From Cohnella lubricantis (GTDB taxonomy: Bacteria > Bacillota > Bacilli > Paenibacillales > Paenibacillaceae), in the NCBI RefSeq assembly GCF_014212015.1, contig NZ_JACJVN010000031.1, positions 1 to 52,590 on the forward strand: a DNA stretch of 52,590 nt, in the 5' to 3' direction. The position numbers were made by a program, and so were the translations under genes. Every line of letters starts with the position of its first letter. Positions within the stretch are counted from its first letter, which is position 1. Shown here piece by piece: positions 1-8,823 of this stretch. The notes below the pieces were generated by a model that was not told the origin of the DNA, made no database searches, and saw only the letters and a list, made by a program, of their open reading frames with translations.

Positions 1-1293
1 GGCCTCGGCTTCGGCAGCGCGAACTGCCAGCGGCGCATTCCGCCGCCTGCGGGCGCCGGCCCGCTGCAGCCCTTGCCAGAGCGACGCCGAGCGCGGCGCC
101 GCTACCCATTCCGCATCCTCGTCCGGGGCTAAGATGAGCCCCAGCTGGTAGTGCTCGCCGGCGTAGCGCGCGCGTTGCACGAACTTGATCTCGCCCTCTC
201 GGTTGACGACCTCGAGCCGGCAGAACGCGGATTGCAGCTGCAGCGCGTCGTGCAGCTGCTCCTTCACGTTCACCTTGGCCCCGTTCACCTTGGTGATCCG
301 CTCGCCGGCTTGCAGCTGCATCTCCGCCGCCGGCGTTCCCGGCAGCACGGCGAGAATCGTCAGCCCGCGGCCGTGCTGCACATACACCGGCTGCCGGCCG
401 GATTCGCGCCAGCGGCCCCACAGAATGAGCCCTTCGTGCAGCGCGAACGCGGCTATCGAAGCGGCGATGCCGAGCTGCGGCCAGAACCATGTTCCGGCTG
501 CCAGCCCCGCCACGATCGCGCCATAGACGATCAGGCCGACGCCCGTCTCGCGCGCCTTGCGCTCCGGCCAGCGCGACTCCGTTCGCGTCGTGAAGCCGAT
601 GAGCACCGGGAACGCGGCGAGGCTCCAGCCGATCGCCGAGCTGTCCCCGCTCGAGAGCGGCGTCCACGGCAGGGAGATCGCATCCGCGCCGGATGCCGGA
701 ACGAGCCAGAGCAGCGGCACCGGCCACAAGCCGGAGATAGAGTAAGCGCCGACCGGTTTGCCCCGCTTGCCTTCGAGGAACAGCGGCACGGCATGCTTCG
801 AGCCCTGCCACAGCACGAGCAGGCCCTCCGCGACGTGCAGCACGCCCGCGAGGAAGAGCAAGCCCGCCGCGTCGATGTCCAGCAGTGCCTGAACCGCTTC
901 CCCGTCTGCGGCGCTGACGCCAATCCACGTCAGCACGGACTGGACGACGCCTAGCGCACCGGCCGCATATGCGAGACAGATGTAACGCAGCCGGAAGATC
1001 GCCAGAACGGCTGTCGCGATCCAGACGCACAGCAGCGTCGTCTCATCCAGCCGGCCGCCGGCGGTCAGTCCGACCAGCGAGATGACGATGCCGACCGCAA
1101 TGCCGGACAGAATTCGGTACCCGGCGACGAGAAGCGAGCTGTGCAGCCGGACATGGAACAGCCGCCGCTGCAGCGTCGAAGCTTGCTTCGCGTGCCACCA
1201 AACGAACAAGAGAGCCATATAAAAATAAGGCAGCGAGAGCATGCCCAGCAAGGCACGCCCCGCTTCCTCCAACAATTGAAGCAGAGGAGTCAT
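1..1293 (-). CDS. Multi-pass membrane protein with C-terminal PDZ domain (3' end outside window)
   Basis: An open frame of 431 codons runs from ATG 1293 off the left edge. The start follows AAAGGGGA at 8 bases. The first ~300 residues hold a series of hydrophobic segments (near 15-33, 50-75, 80-110, 140-160, 185-200, 220-235, 255-290), so this is a polytopic membrane protein. Residues about 310-390 form a PDZ domain, including the ligand-loop-like stretch GRGLTILAVLPGTPAAE and the AGERITKVNG strand. It follows an S41 protease gene after 132 bases. Paired membrane PDZ proteins beside CtpB-like proteases are common in Paenibacillus-type genomes, but their role is not established. The call of a PDZ membrane protein is firm; no substrate can be named. 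Confidence 0.8.
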   Translation of the reverse strand, partial: MTPLLQLLEEAGRALLGMLSLPYFYMALLFVWWHAKQASTLQRRLFHVRLHSSLLVAGYRILSGIAVGIVISLVGLTAGGRLDETTLLCVWIATAVLAIFRLRYICLAYAAGALGVVQSVLTWIGVSAADGEAVQALLDIDAAGLLFLAGVLHVAEGLLVLWQGSKHAVPLFLEGKRGKPVGAYSISGLWPVPLLWLVPASGADAISLPWTPLSSGDSSAIGWSLAAFPVLIGFTTRTESRWPERKARETGVGLIVYGAIVAGLAAGTWFWPQLGIAASIAAFALHEGLILWGRWRESGRQPVYVQHGRGLTILAVLPGTPAAEMQLQAGERITKVNGAKVNVKEQLHDALQLQSAFCRLEVVNREGEIKFVQRARYAGEHYQLGLILAPDEDAEWVAAPRSASLWQGLQRAGARRRRNAPLAVRAAEAEA

Positions 1294-1425
1294 GCACCCG
1301 TTCCCCTTTCGCAAGTCTGTATACTATTCGACAAGGAGGCGGCAAATTCCTTCCACGCCCTAATTATTCCCCGCTAGACGCTGTGCCCGATGCTTTGCTT
1401 GATGCTATGCTTGATGCTTCGCTCA

Positions 1426-2685
1426 TCACTCCGCTCGGCTCTCACCAACCAGCCCAAGCGCCGTCTCGCGTGCGGCCTGCAGCTGCGGATCCGGCTCCGG
1501 CTGCTGAGGCAGCCCAGGGACGCTGATGTCCGGGGCGATCCCCCCGCCTTCAACCCAGGAGCCGTCCGGCAGCAGCCACTTCATCACCGTCAGCTTCATC
1601 AGGCTGCCGTCGCCCAGCTCGTTCTCGAAGCTGATTTGAACCGTTCCCTTGCCGTAAGTCCGCGAGCCAACCAGCGTCGCTCCTGCCGATTGCTTCAACG
1701 CTCCTGCCACAATCTCGGCCGAGCTGGCGCTGCCGCCGTTGATCAGCACGACAATCGGATACGTTCGCGTCTTGCCCGTCGGATTCCCAGCCGACGTTAT
1801 CGTCTTCCTGTGCCCCTGGCTGTCCTCTTCGATGACGATCATTCTTCCGCTTGGAACGAACAGCTCCGCCGTCGATTCGGCGGAACCCAGCACACCGCCA
1901 GGGTTGTCGCGCAGGTCGATGATCAGTGCCTTCATGCCGCCGGACTCCAGCTTGCCCAGCTCCGCCGCGGCCAGCTCTGAGGTACCGAAGGCGAACTTCG
2001 TTATCCGAAGTATGCCAACGCCTTCGGCATCCAACTCGGAGCTCACTGTCTCGGCGGCGATTCGGTCGCGGATCAGCTCCAGCTCGATCGGCTCCGCCGC
2101 GTTCGCCCGCTTCACCTGCAGCTTCGCTTTGGTTCCCTTCGGACCGCGAATCCTGCTTGCCGCCTCGTCAAAGGCCAGCCCTTTAAGGCTATCGCCGTTC
2201 ACCGACAGCAGCGTATCGCCGGCCTTCAGCCCGGCGCGCTCCGCAGGCGTTCCCGCCAGCACCCTGACGACGACAAGCTCGCCGTCTAGCATCTCCGCCC
2301 TTGCGCCGATGCCGGTGAAGGCCGTGTCCGCTGAATCGGCCAACTGCTCCGCTTCTTCCTTCGAATAGTATTCCGCATAAGGATCGCCCAGGGAACCGAG
2401 CATGCCGGCGATCGCTCCATCGATCAGCTCATCCCGGTCGATCGAGTAATAGGACTCATTCGCGATTAAGCCTGCCGCTCGGTTCAACTTGTCCAGTTCA
2501 TCTGCGCCGAGGCCGCCCGCTGCCGCCGGCTTTGAGCCCCCGGCCGCCCCGCTCGCCGTCGAGCCGGCATCCCGAAGCAAGCCGTCGGCCTTTCCCGCGA
2601 GACTTAATGCCGTCAAGGTCGCAGCGCTGGCCAGCAGCGCTGTCGCCACAGTGATCGCCAGCACCGTTCGGCCGCGATATAGCAA
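1426..2685 (-). CDS. S41 family carboxy-terminal processing protease (CtpB-like)
   Basis: A secreted or membrane-anchored serine protease of 419 residues. A hydrophobic signal or anchor segment covers residues 8-30, a PDZ domain about 95-185 (TAFTGIGARAE to the LQVKRANAAEP region), and the S41 catalytic domain about 205-395. The catalytic serine lies in NGGSASSAEIVAGAL and the dyad lysine in RTYGKGTVQ. The family's C-terminal GGGIAPDISVP is present. The start is TTG 2685, because an in-frame TGA lies 11 codons upstream and AAGGTGG sits 7 bases before it. B. subtilis likewise has its S41 protease CtpB next to ftsEX; CtpB cleaves SpoIVFA during sporulation. Whether this copy does the same cannot be told from the sequence. 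Confidence 0.92.
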   Translation of the reverse strand: MLYRGRTVLAITVATALLASAATLTALSLAGKADGLLRDAGSTASGAAGGSKPAAAGGLGADELDKLNRAAGLIANESYYSIDRDELIDGAIAGMLGSLGDPYAEYYSKEEAEQLADSADTAFTGIGARAEMLDGELVVVRVLAGTPAERAGLKAGDTLLSVNGDSLKGLAFDEAASRIRGPKGTKAKLQVKRANAAEPIELELIRDRIAAETVSSELDAEGVGILRITKFAFGTSELAAAELGKLESGGMKALIIDLRDNPGGVLGSAESTAELFVPSGRMIVIEEDSQGHRKTITSAGNPTGKTRTYPIVVLINGGSASSAEIVAGALKQSAGATLVGSRTYGKGTVQISFENELGDGSLMKLTVMKWLLPDGSWVEGGGIAPDISVPGLPQQPEPDPQLQAARETALGLVGESRAE

Positions 2686-2761
2686 GGGAAACCCACCTTC
2701 TTTTCACCAATAACATCTTCACTACTTGTATGACTGTCCCTCCGCTAACATGCCGGCACTC

Positions 2762-2835
2762 AAAAAACAGCCGTCCCCATCCCTCCGTCCCCTTGCCAGA
2801 ATATCCGAGGGACGTTGGAACGCGGATCGGCTGTC
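2762..2835 (-). terminator. Intrinsic terminator after the M23 peptidase gene
   Basis: On the minus strand ACAGCCG pairs with CGGCTGT, followed directly by T6. The long loop holds an inner pairing of CGTCCC with GGGACG. It would end the ftsE-ftsX-M23 transcript before the S41 gene. Confidence 0.6.
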
Positions 2836-2869
2836 TTGATGCCTTAACGCAGCAGGTATGATGCTTGTC

Positions 2870-4048
2870 CTATTTCAAATAAGGAGCCGGATCGACGGCT
2901 TTGCCGTCTTTGCGGACTTCGAAGTGCAGATGGTATCCCGTCGCCGTGCCCGTCATGCCGACGAGTCCGATCTTCTCTCCCCGCTTAACGGTTTCGCCGT
3001 TCTTGACGAGAATTCCTCCCGGCATGATATGACCGTATAGCGTCCACAAGCCGCCGCCGTGGTCGATAATGATCGTATTCCCGTAGCCGCTGACCGATTG
3101 GGCCGTGATGACGACGCCAGACTCAGCCGCGTAGATCGGCGTCCCCTTCGGAACGGCCATGTCGATGCCCGTATGCAGCTTCTCCTTCTCCCCCGTTACC
3201 GGGTGCGTCCGGTAGCCGAATGGAGAGGAGATGCGATACGATGCCTTGAGCGGAAGCCCGAGCTTGCCGCCTGTGTAATAGGTCTTGAGCTGATTCTTCT
3301 TCGTCAGAGCCTCCGAATATTGCTTGGCCAAATCGACCATGGCCTTCTCAGCCTCTTCGCTGATGTCGTCGGTCTCCTCGATCTTCTCACTCAGCTTGGC
3401 GACCATCGCTTCCTTGGATTGCTCTTTGACTTCCAGCGCCGCCTTGCGATCGGCGAGCTCGTTGTACAGCGCTTCGACTTCCTTGAGCTCGCTCTCGACC
3501 TGCGCCTTCTTCTCGGTGACGAGCGCTTCGTATTCCTCCGCTTGGGTCAGCACCAGCTTGTCCTGCGCGGTGATGGATTGAAGAGCGTCGAAGCGGGAGA
3601 TGAAGTCGCTGAAGCTGGTTGAGCTGAGCAGCACGTCCAGATAAGAGACCGCGCCGTTCGTGTACATCAGCCGAAGGCGCGACTGCAGCAGCTCATCCTT
3701 GTTCTGCCTTTGTTCTTCCGCATCTTCCAGCTCCTGCGTCGTCTGCAGCAGCTTCTCCTGCGCCTCATCGACTTTCTTCTGCGTCGCGTCGAGCTGATCC
3801 GAAGCTTGCGCTAGCTGCTGCATCAATTGTTCGAGCTCTTCCTTGGTCGCTTCTTTCTGTTCGGATAACGCTTGAGCCTCTTGCTCCGCTTCCTTCTTGC
3901 TCTTCGACGCTTCATTCATCTGCTGCTGGATTTGCTTCAACTGCTTCTCGATCTTCTCCAGCTGTGTCTCGGCGTGGCTGTCATAAGGCCGCACCAAGCA
4001 AGCGAAGGCGATCAACATAGCAACTACGGCCACTAGCTTGCGTCTCAC
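2870..4048 (-). CDS. Secreted coiled-coil M23 peptidoglycan hydrolase, likely FtsEX partner
   Basis: A 392-residue protein with a signal sequence (RRKLVAVVAMLIAFACLV), a long charged coiled coil (about 25-255) and a C-terminal M23/LytM endopeptidase domain (about 275-390). All zinc and catalytic motifs are present: HTGIDMAV (HxxxD), LYGH and YHLHFEV (HxH). It is therefore predicted to be an active endopeptidase that cuts peptide cross-bridges, unlike EnvC, whose LytM domain is degenerate and only activates amidases. It follows ftsX by 21 bases. FtsEX is known to control such coiled-coil hydrolases or activators (EnvC, PcsB, CwlO), so this is the probable FtsEX client. The start is set at GTG 4048, because GGGGGAGG abuts the upstream ATG 4054 with no spacing but lies 6 bases before the GTG. 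Confidence 0.88.
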   Translation of the reverse strand: MRRKLVAVVAMLIAFACLVRPYDSHAETQLEKIEKQLKQIQQQMNEASKSKKEAEQEAQALSEQKEATKEELEQLMQQLAQASDQLDATQKKVDEAQEKLLQTTQELEDAEEQRQNKDELLQSRLRLMYTNGAVSYLDVLLSSTSFSDFISRFDALQSITAQDKLVLTQAEEYEALVTEKKAQVESELKEVEALYNELADRKAALEVKEQSKEAMVAKLSEKIEETDDISEEAEKAMVDLAKQYSEALTKKNQLKTYYTGGKLGLPLKASYRISSPFGYRTHPVTGEKEKLHTGIDMAVPKGTPIYAAESGVVITAQSVSGYGNTIIIDHGGGLWTLYGHIMPGGILVKNGETVKRGEKIGLVGMTGTATGYHLHFEVRKDGKAVDPAPYLK

Positions 4049-4069
4049 GAACATCCTCCCCCGGTAATC

Positions 4070-4987
4070 TTACACCTTAAGATATTTGCGAACGGAGACG
4101 ACGCTTCCCCAGATCCCTAGCAGCGTCCCCAGAATAAGCATTGTGCCTGCGACGAACCCGCCTACTTCGTCGACGCTCGCGAACTCGATCAGCATAAGGC
4201 CCAGATCGTATTGCGCTGATCGAATCAAGCTCGAGTAGCCAAAGAGCAGCACCGCGGCAGAGATAGCGGATCCGCCTAGACCAATCAAGATCCCTTCAAC
4301 GAAGAAAGGCCAGCGGATGAAGCTGTTCGTCGCGCCGACGAGCTTCATGATGCCGATCTCGCGGCGGCGGTTCAGAATCGTCATCTTGATCGTTGTCGAG
4401 ATGAGGAACATGGCCATGACGGCAAGCCCTGCGACGATGACAAGCCCGAAATTGCGAACCGCATTGGTGATGCGGAACAGCTTCTCGACCGTTCCTTGGC
4501 CGTAATTCACTTTGGATATCGGCTTGTCGGCGTCGCTCGCATTGATCGCCTCGATCTGCCTTGCCACGTCTTCAACCTTCTGCGGATCGAACAGCTCCAC
4601 GTCGAATCCATCCGGCAGCGGGTTGTTCACGCCTTCATAGCCTTGCAGCGCCTCTTTGTTGTCTTCATCCATCCGCTCCGTCAGCTGCTTGAGGCCATCA
4701 TCCTTAGAGACGAATGTAACGCCCTTCACTTCCGGAATGCGGCCGATTAGCCGATTCACTTCGTCAATCTTGGCTTGCTCAGTGCCGAGCTGCAGGTAGA
4801 CGCGAATCTCGACTTGATTCTCAAACTGGTCAGCCAGCTTGTTCACGTTCATGGCAAGAAGCATAAAAACGCCGAGAATAAACAACGATACGATGATGGA
4901 CCCCATGGAAGCGATTGACATCCAGCCGTTGCGGGTAACGTTCTTAAACCCTTCACGGATATGACGGAAGAGAGTGCTAAGCTTCAT
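4070..4987 (-). CDS. ftsX: Cell-division ABC transporter permease FtsX
   Basis: A 305-residue FtsX with a first membrane segment near residues 25-45, an extracytoplasmic domain about 50-165, and three more membrane segments. The family's cytoplasmic hallmark RRREIGIMKLVGATNSFI is present before the third segment. With FtsE it couples ATP hydrolysis to activation of an extracellular peptidoglycan hydrolase. The start ATG 4987 lies inside the end of ftsE (11-base overlap), with AGGGGAG 7 bases upstream; ATG 4993 is too close to that site. The gene lies between ftsE and the M23 hydrolase gene. Confidence 0.96.
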   Translation of the reverse strand: MKLSTLFRHIREGFKNVTRNGWMSIASMGSIIVSLFILGVFMLLAMNVNKLADQFENQVEIRVYLQLGTEQAKIDEVNRLIGRIPEVKGVTFVSKDDGLKQLTERMDEDNKEALQGYEGVNNPLPDGFDVELFDPQKVEDVARQIEAINASDADKPISKVNYGQGTVEKLFRITNAVRNFGLVIVAGLAVMAMFLISTTIKMTILNRRREIGIMKLVGATNSFIRWPFFVEGILIGLGGSAISAAVLLFGYSSLIRSAQYDLGLMLIEFASVDEVGGFVAGTMLILGTLLGIWGSVVSVRKYLKV

Positions 4988-5663
4988 AGCCATACTCCCC
5001 TCTTTGCTCGTCCCGCACAATCGTACCGTTCTCAATCGCGATGACACGCTTGCGCATGGAGTTGACGATCTCTTTGTTGTGGGTGGCCATAACGATAGTC
5101 GTCCCCCGATAGTGAATCTCTTCCATCAGCTTCATAATGCCCCAGGACGTCTCGGGGTCGAGGTTCCCCGTCGGCTCGTCCGCCACGATAACGGACGGAT
5201 TGTTAACGATGGCCCTCGCGATGGCGATGCGCTGCTGCTCGCCTCCCGACAGTTGGGACGGGAAGCTGGAGGCTTTGTGCTTCAAGCCGACCAGCTCCAG
5301 CACTTCCATCGTGCGGCGGCGGATCGAGCGCTTCGAAGCCTCGATGACTTCCATCGCGAATGCGATATTCTCGTATGCGGTTAATTTGGGAAGCAAACGA
5401 TAATCTTGGAACACGACGCCGATGTTGCGGCGAACGTAAGGGATTTTGCGCTGCCTAAGCTTGCCTATATTGAACCCGTTGACGGACAATTGGCCCTTGG
5501 TCGGGACTTCTTCGCGGTAGATCAGCTTCATGAATGTCGATTTGCCCGCGCCTGACGGACCTACGACATAGACGAAATCATTGCGGTCGATGACGACGCT
5601 GACGCCTCGGAGAGCCGTCGTGCCGTCGGGATAGGTCTTCCATACATCGTGCATCTCTATCAC
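4977..5663 (-). CDS. ftsE: Cell-division ATP-binding protein FtsE
   Basis: A 228-residue ABC ATPase, the usual FtsE length. The Walker A motif GPSGAGKST is near residues 36-44, the signature LSGGEQQR near 138, Walker [13 protein letters not shown] near 158, and the H-loop MATHNKEI near 192. The N-terminus [14 protein letters not shown] is typical of FtsE. The start is GTG 5663, preceded by GGGAAG at 7 bases. It overlaps ftsX, so the two are translationally coupled. It drives the FtsX permease that gates cell-wall hydrolysis. Confidence 0.96.
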   Translation of the reverse strand: MIEMHDVWKTYPDGTTALRGVSVVIDRNDFVYVVGPSGAGKSTFMKLIYREEVPTKGQLSVNGFNIGKLRQRKIPYVRRNIGVVFQDYRLLPKLTAYENIAFAMEVIEASKRSIRRRTMEVLELVGLKHKASSFPSQLSGGEQQRIAIARAIVNNPSVIVADEPTGNLDPETSWGIMKLMEEIHYRGTTIVMATHNKEIVNSMRKRVIAIENGTIVRDEQRGEYGYEA

Positions 5664-5705
5664 ATGATCACTTCCCGTTCAAATTCAGACTTTAGATACT
5701 TCGAC

Positions 5706-5734
5706 ATCATGCCTTAAAATCCTTTCTTTGTCGA
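5706..5734 (-). promoter_or_regulatory. Possible sigma-A promoter for ftsEX
   Basis: On the minus strand TCGACA, 17 bases, CATGAT: 5/6 and 4/6 matches to the sigma-A boxes, about 45 bases upstream of the ftsE start. A weak -10 makes this tentative. Confidence 0.35.
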
Positions 5735-5804
5735 TGTTTTCTCGCTGGCAAAGGTCGGGTTTTGTCGCCCCAGAAGCTTGTACCGCATGGACTTGAGGAA
5801 ATAA

Positions 5805-5833
5805 TTGAGAATTTTCTAATCTGCCGCTACAAC
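5805..5833 (+). promoter_or_regulatory. Candidate sigma-A promoter for the VanW-domain gene
   Basis: TTGAGA, 17 bases, TACAAC on the plus strand (5/6 and 4/6 matches), about 75 bases before the GTG start. It is divergent from ftsE. Confidence 0.45.
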
Positions 5834-5909
5834 AATATGCTTTTAATCATCGTATATGAGGATGGAGAGCCGATTTATGTTCCGAGATTCAGGAGGGAAG
5901 TGATGCCCG

Positions 5910-7490
5910 GTGAGAAAAAGATGGTTATGGGCGGCAGCGATCACAGCGGTGATCGGCCTTGGCGCAGGTACGGCGGGAGGTTATGCGCTGTACGGCGGCG
6001 AGGAGCGGTATTCAACGTTGCCGGACGGTCTCACCGTCGGAGGGCTGTCGGTCGGCGGCCTGACGGCGGACGAGGCGCTCGCAGACGTCCGCTCGCGAAT
6101 TCAAGCGCTGGAGGCGACGGAAGTCGTCATGAACGCCCCCCCCGCGGTTCAGCCTGCACTGTCAACGACAGCCCCAAGCTCTGATGCCGTCGTCACAGCA
6201 ATGAATTCTCCTCAATCCTCTCTAACTACGCTATCCTTCTCGACCCTGCCCTCCGCGTCGACTTCTTCGCCAGCGCCAACCTTGAAGCAGCTTGGCATGT
6301 CCATCGACGCATCGGATGTCCTTGCTATGCTAGAAGCGTATCGGGATGCGACGTGGCGGCAGCGGGCGAACATGCGAACGGCCATGCTAACAACCGACTA
6401 CGGTGTAAGAGTAACGTGGAACAAGGCGGCATTCCAGCGTGAAGCCGCCGATGCTTGGGGAGCGCTCGCGAGCTCGCAGGGCGTCAATGCGTCGCGTACG
6501 ATCAACGACACCGACGAGGTCGTCTACACGCCTGAGACGCTTGGAACCGAGCTGGATACGGAGGCGCTGATGGCCTCCATCGTTAAGCTGGCGCCGGTGT
6601 CGTTGGCTCCGGATGCGGTCGAAGTCGCATCCGCTGGACTTCAAGCGCTCGGCGTCGGTCTCCCGGTCGTGCAAGTGCCGCCGGAAGTGACGGAAGCCAG
6701 TCTGAAGGAAGAAGGCCTCGATCGCAAAATTGCCGAATTCACCACTTCATTCGCCACAAGCGCGGAGGGCCGATCGTACAACGTCTCCGTGACGGCGCAG
6801 GCGTTGGACGGCACTTTGCTGATGCCGGGCGAAGAGTTCGATTACGGCAAGATTGTCGACAAGGCGGAGAAGCAATTCGGTTATAAGGAAGCGCCGGTCA
6901 TCGTGAACGGCAAGCTGACGCCTGGCATCGGCGGAGGCATCTGCCAAGTGTCCAGCACACTCTACAACGCCGTGATTCGAACCGAAGGCCTCGACATCGT
7001 CGAGCGGCGCAACCATTCGCTTCCGGTCAGCTATTTGCCTATCGGTCTTGACGCTACCTTCGCGGACGGATACATTAACTTCCGGTTCCGCAACTCGACC
7101 GGCAAGCAGCTGCTCATTAAGGCAGAGGTCAACAATAAGGAGCTCACCGTCAAGCTGTTCGGCACGATGGACGAACACGTCTCCTACGATATTGAGACCG
7201 TTCAGAAGCAAGTCACCGCTCCTAAAATGGTCTATGTAGCGGATAACCAAGTAGCGCTGGGCAAATCGTCGGTGCGGCAGTCCGGCGGGACTGGCTACGT
7301 CATCGAGACGTACCGCGTCAAGCTCATCGACGGCAAATTCGCGGAGCGCGAGAAGCTGGCAACCAGCACCTATCGCTCTCACGACGAGATTGTCGCCGTC
7401 AATCCGGCCGATCCGCGTATCGCCCCGGCTAGCGACGATGATAAGCAGCCCCCGAAGCCGTCCGCCGACAGCCCGGTTGAACCCGTGTAA
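5910..7490 (+). CDS. VanW-domain protein (YoaR-like), exported
   Basis: A 526-residue protein starting at GTG 5910, with AGGAGGG 12 bases upstream. An N-terminal membrane or signal segment covers about residues 5-26. A divergent region with a Ser/Thr/Pro-rich stretch (about 70-125) and peptidoglycan-binding-4-like segments follows. The VanW domain lies about 270-400: GEEFDYGKIV, then GGGICQVSSTLYNA and RRNHSLPVSYLPIG. The last residues are a Pro-rich tail. VanW domains occur in vancomycin clusters and in YoaR-type envelope proteins of Bacillota; their biochemical function is unknown. A role in envelope maintenance is inference from family and location. It is one of the few real plus-strand genes here. 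Confidence 0.88.
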   Translation: MRKRWLWAAAITAVIGLGAGTAGGYALYGGEERYSTLPDGLTVGGLSVGGLTADEALADVRSRIQALEATEVVMNAPPAVQPALSTTAPSSDAVVTAMNSPQSSLTTLSFSTLPSASTSSPAPTLKQLGMSIDASDVLAMLEAYRDATWRQRANMRTAMLTTDYGVRVTWNKAAFQREAADAWGALASSQGVNASRTINDTDEVVYTPETLGTELDTEALMASIVKLAPVSLAPDAVEVASAGLQALGVGLPVVQVPPEVTEASLKEEGLDRKIAEFTTSFATSAEGRSYNVSVTAQALDGTLLMPGEEFDYGKIVDKAEKQFGYKEAPVIVNGKLTPGIGGGICQVSSTLYNAVIRTEGLDIVERRNHSLPVSYLPIGLDATFADGYINFRFRNSTGKQLLIKAEVNNKELTVKLFGTMDEHVSYDIETVQKQVTAPKMVYVADNQVALGKSSVRQSGGTGYVIETYRVKLIDGKFAEREKLATSTYRSHDEIVAVNPADPRIAPASDDDKQPPKPSADSPVEPV

Positions 7491-7552
7491 ACATCTAAAC
7501 TTACCTAAATCCGCTTGTCCAAAGCCTGCTCCGCCCAAAATTTGCTTTGCGA

Positions 7553-7600
7553 AAGCCTGCTCTACCAAGGCTTGCTCTACCAAGGCCTGCTTGAGCTCAA
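7553..7600. repeat. 15-bp imperfect tandem repeat
   Basis: Two near-identical copies of GCYTGCTCTACCAAG in tandem, plus a third partial copy. They lie in the 421-base gap between the VanW gene and the transposase-derived gene. No gene is evident in the gap; besides this repeat it holds a 9-bp tandem array and two copies of a dispersed repeat. Confidence 0.6.
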
Positions 7601-7620
7601 TCTCGGGCAGGCTTATGGTC

Positions 7621-7658
7621 TTTCAGCGGCTTTTGAGGGCTTATCCCCTCTGTTCAGC
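7621..7658 (+). repeat. Dispersed intergenic repeat, copy 1
   Basis: Contains TTTTGAGGGCTTATCCC followed by CTCTGTTCAGC. Three other intergenic sites in the window (7781, 8910 and 22741) share the GGGCTTATCCC core followed after a few bases by a CTCAGC-like end. Confidence 0.55.
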
Positions 7659-7682
7659 TTGAGGCAGAAGAATCCGCCAGTA

Positions 7683-7727
7683 CCTGTCTTGCCTGTCTTG
7701 CCTGTCTTGCCTGTCTTGCCTGTCTTG
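7683..7727. repeat. 9-bp tandem repeat, five perfect units
   Basis: CCTGTCTTG is repeated five times without mismatch, in non-coding DNA downstream of the VanW gene. This is a likely slippage-prone microsatellite-type array. Confidence 0.85.
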
Positions 7728-7780
7728 CCTTTAGCTTATCTTGCTTGAGTCTCGTCTCCAGCACATCTGTTTTTTTTCCT

Positions 7781-7807
7781 TTTAGGGCCTTATCCCTTCG
7801 GCTCAGC
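7781..7807 (+). repeat. Dispersed intergenic repeat, copy 2
   Basis: TTTAGGGCCTTATCCC followed by TTCGGCTCAGC. It is the same family as copy 1, with one inserted C in the core. Confidence 0.5.
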
Positions 7808-7911
7808 AGTTGCCTCGTTAAATACCCATTCATCTATTCGATTCGTATGGTGCGGTTTAATTGTTCGATCTAGTTGCTGGAAACGGATGTGGGTTGTTAG
7901 TACGTGCAGGT

Positions 7912-8784
7912 TTACGCGGGACGGCGGGTTAGTTGCGGATAGGTTAGGGCCGGATGGGAAGCGCATGCTTGAAGAAGGGAAGGAGCGCCGCTCCCGGCTC
8001 TCTGTGTGTCACTCGAAGAAAGGCTATGGCGATAGGCATACTCGTCCAAGTAGGCCTGCAGGTGCTTAGGGAGGAGACCGAAGTAGGTCTCGTTCATCCA
8101 GCGCGCGGCCGCCCTCCAAAGCATAGACAATGGATGGCGCGCCGCGTTGTAGATGCCCGGGGCCGTTTGGACGTTTGCCTTGGCGGATACATTTTCACCA
8201 ATGAAATGTTCGAATCCCAGCTTCGATACGGTATTGCCCCACTGATGACTCGGCGGCACCTGGTGCAGCTTCACGCGAATTAACGCGCCGGCCGGGGTGA
8301 CGGAAGCAGCGGCGATCAATGGATGGCGTCTCGCATGCCGATCAAACATAGAGGCGAAGGAAGTCGCGCCGTATCGGCCTTCATGGACCCGCACCTCGCC
8401 CGCTAGCCGCTCGGACTCTGCCAGATGGATCGCATGCCGAATCTTGTGGGCGATCAACCAAGCCGTCTTGTACGTGACCTGTATCGCGTCCGAGAGCTGT
8501 CTGGCGCTTATGCCTTGAGCCAGCCAGGACATTGCCAGGAACCACTTGCGAAGAGACGTCTTGCTCTTCTCCATGACAGTTCCCGCGGTTAGTGACGTCT
8601 GGTACCGGCAGCGCTTGCATTGATATAGCGGCAGACGCCGAGTCCGAATGACCGTCGCCTGCGAGTGGCGGCAGATCGGGCAGCGATACCCATCGGGCCA
8701 CTTGATTCGGAAGAGCTCGCGGACGCACGCCTCCTCCGTCGTATATAGGTTACAAGAAGCTCCGATTGTCAGCTGCGGCTCCAT
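7912..8784 (-). CDS. IS1595-type transposase-derived protein lacking DDE residues
   Basis: A 290-residue protein. Residues 30-120 match the ISXO2/IS1595 transposase N-terminus: a zinc ribbon with Cys 35, 38, 56 and 59 (CPIC...CKRC), the GTVMEKSKTSLRKWFLAM segment, and the helix KTAWLIAHKIRHAI. The C-terminal PKHLQAYLDEYAYRHS is also typical. The catalytic core is altered: the usual VEVDETY strand reads VRVHEGRYG (Asp to His134), the TDEW-type second acid is not visible, and the NGIEGFWS-type third motif is replaced. The frame is intact, with GGAGGGG before ATG 8784 and its own SOS-type promoter, and I saw no inverted repeats or target duplication. I infer a domesticated DNA-binding protein rather than an active IS; a decayed but still open copy is the alternative. 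Confidence 0.8.
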   Translation of the reverse strand: MEPQLTIGASCNLYTTEEACVRELFRIKWPDGYRCPICRHSQATVIRTRRLPLYQCKRCRYQTSLTAGTVMEKSKTSLRKWFLAMSWLAQGISARQLSDAIQVTYKTAWLIAHKIRHAIHLAESERLAGEVRVHEGRYGATSFASMFDRHARRHPLIAAASVTPAGALIRVKLHQVPPSHQWGNTVSKLGFEHFIGENVSAKANVQTAPGIYNAARHPLSMLWRAAARWMNETYFGLLPKHLQAYLDEYAYRHSLSSSDTQRAGSGAPSLLQACASHPALTYPQLTRRPA

Positions 8785-8802
8785 GACAGCCCCTCCGAAT
8801 AA

Positions 8803-8816
8803 CGAACATTTGTTCT
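8803..8816 (-). promoter_or_regulatory. LexA (SOS) box 2
   Basis: AGAACAAATGTTCG on the minus strand matches the Bacillus-type LexA consensus CGAACRNRYGTTYG at 13 of 14 positions. It begins at about the predicted transcription start of the transposase-derived gene. Confidence 0.75.
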
Positions 8817-8823
8817 TATTTTT

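Noticed and set aside
5762-6184. Plus-strand 140-codon frame overlapping the start of the VanW gene
   Set aside because: It includes an ATG at 5903 near AGGAGGG, but downstream it reads Arg/Gly-rich nonsense while the overlapping GTG frame encodes the VanW protein.
7683-7727. CRISPR array
   Set aside because: Units are 9 bases with no spacers, and there are no cas genes; it is a simple tandem repeat.
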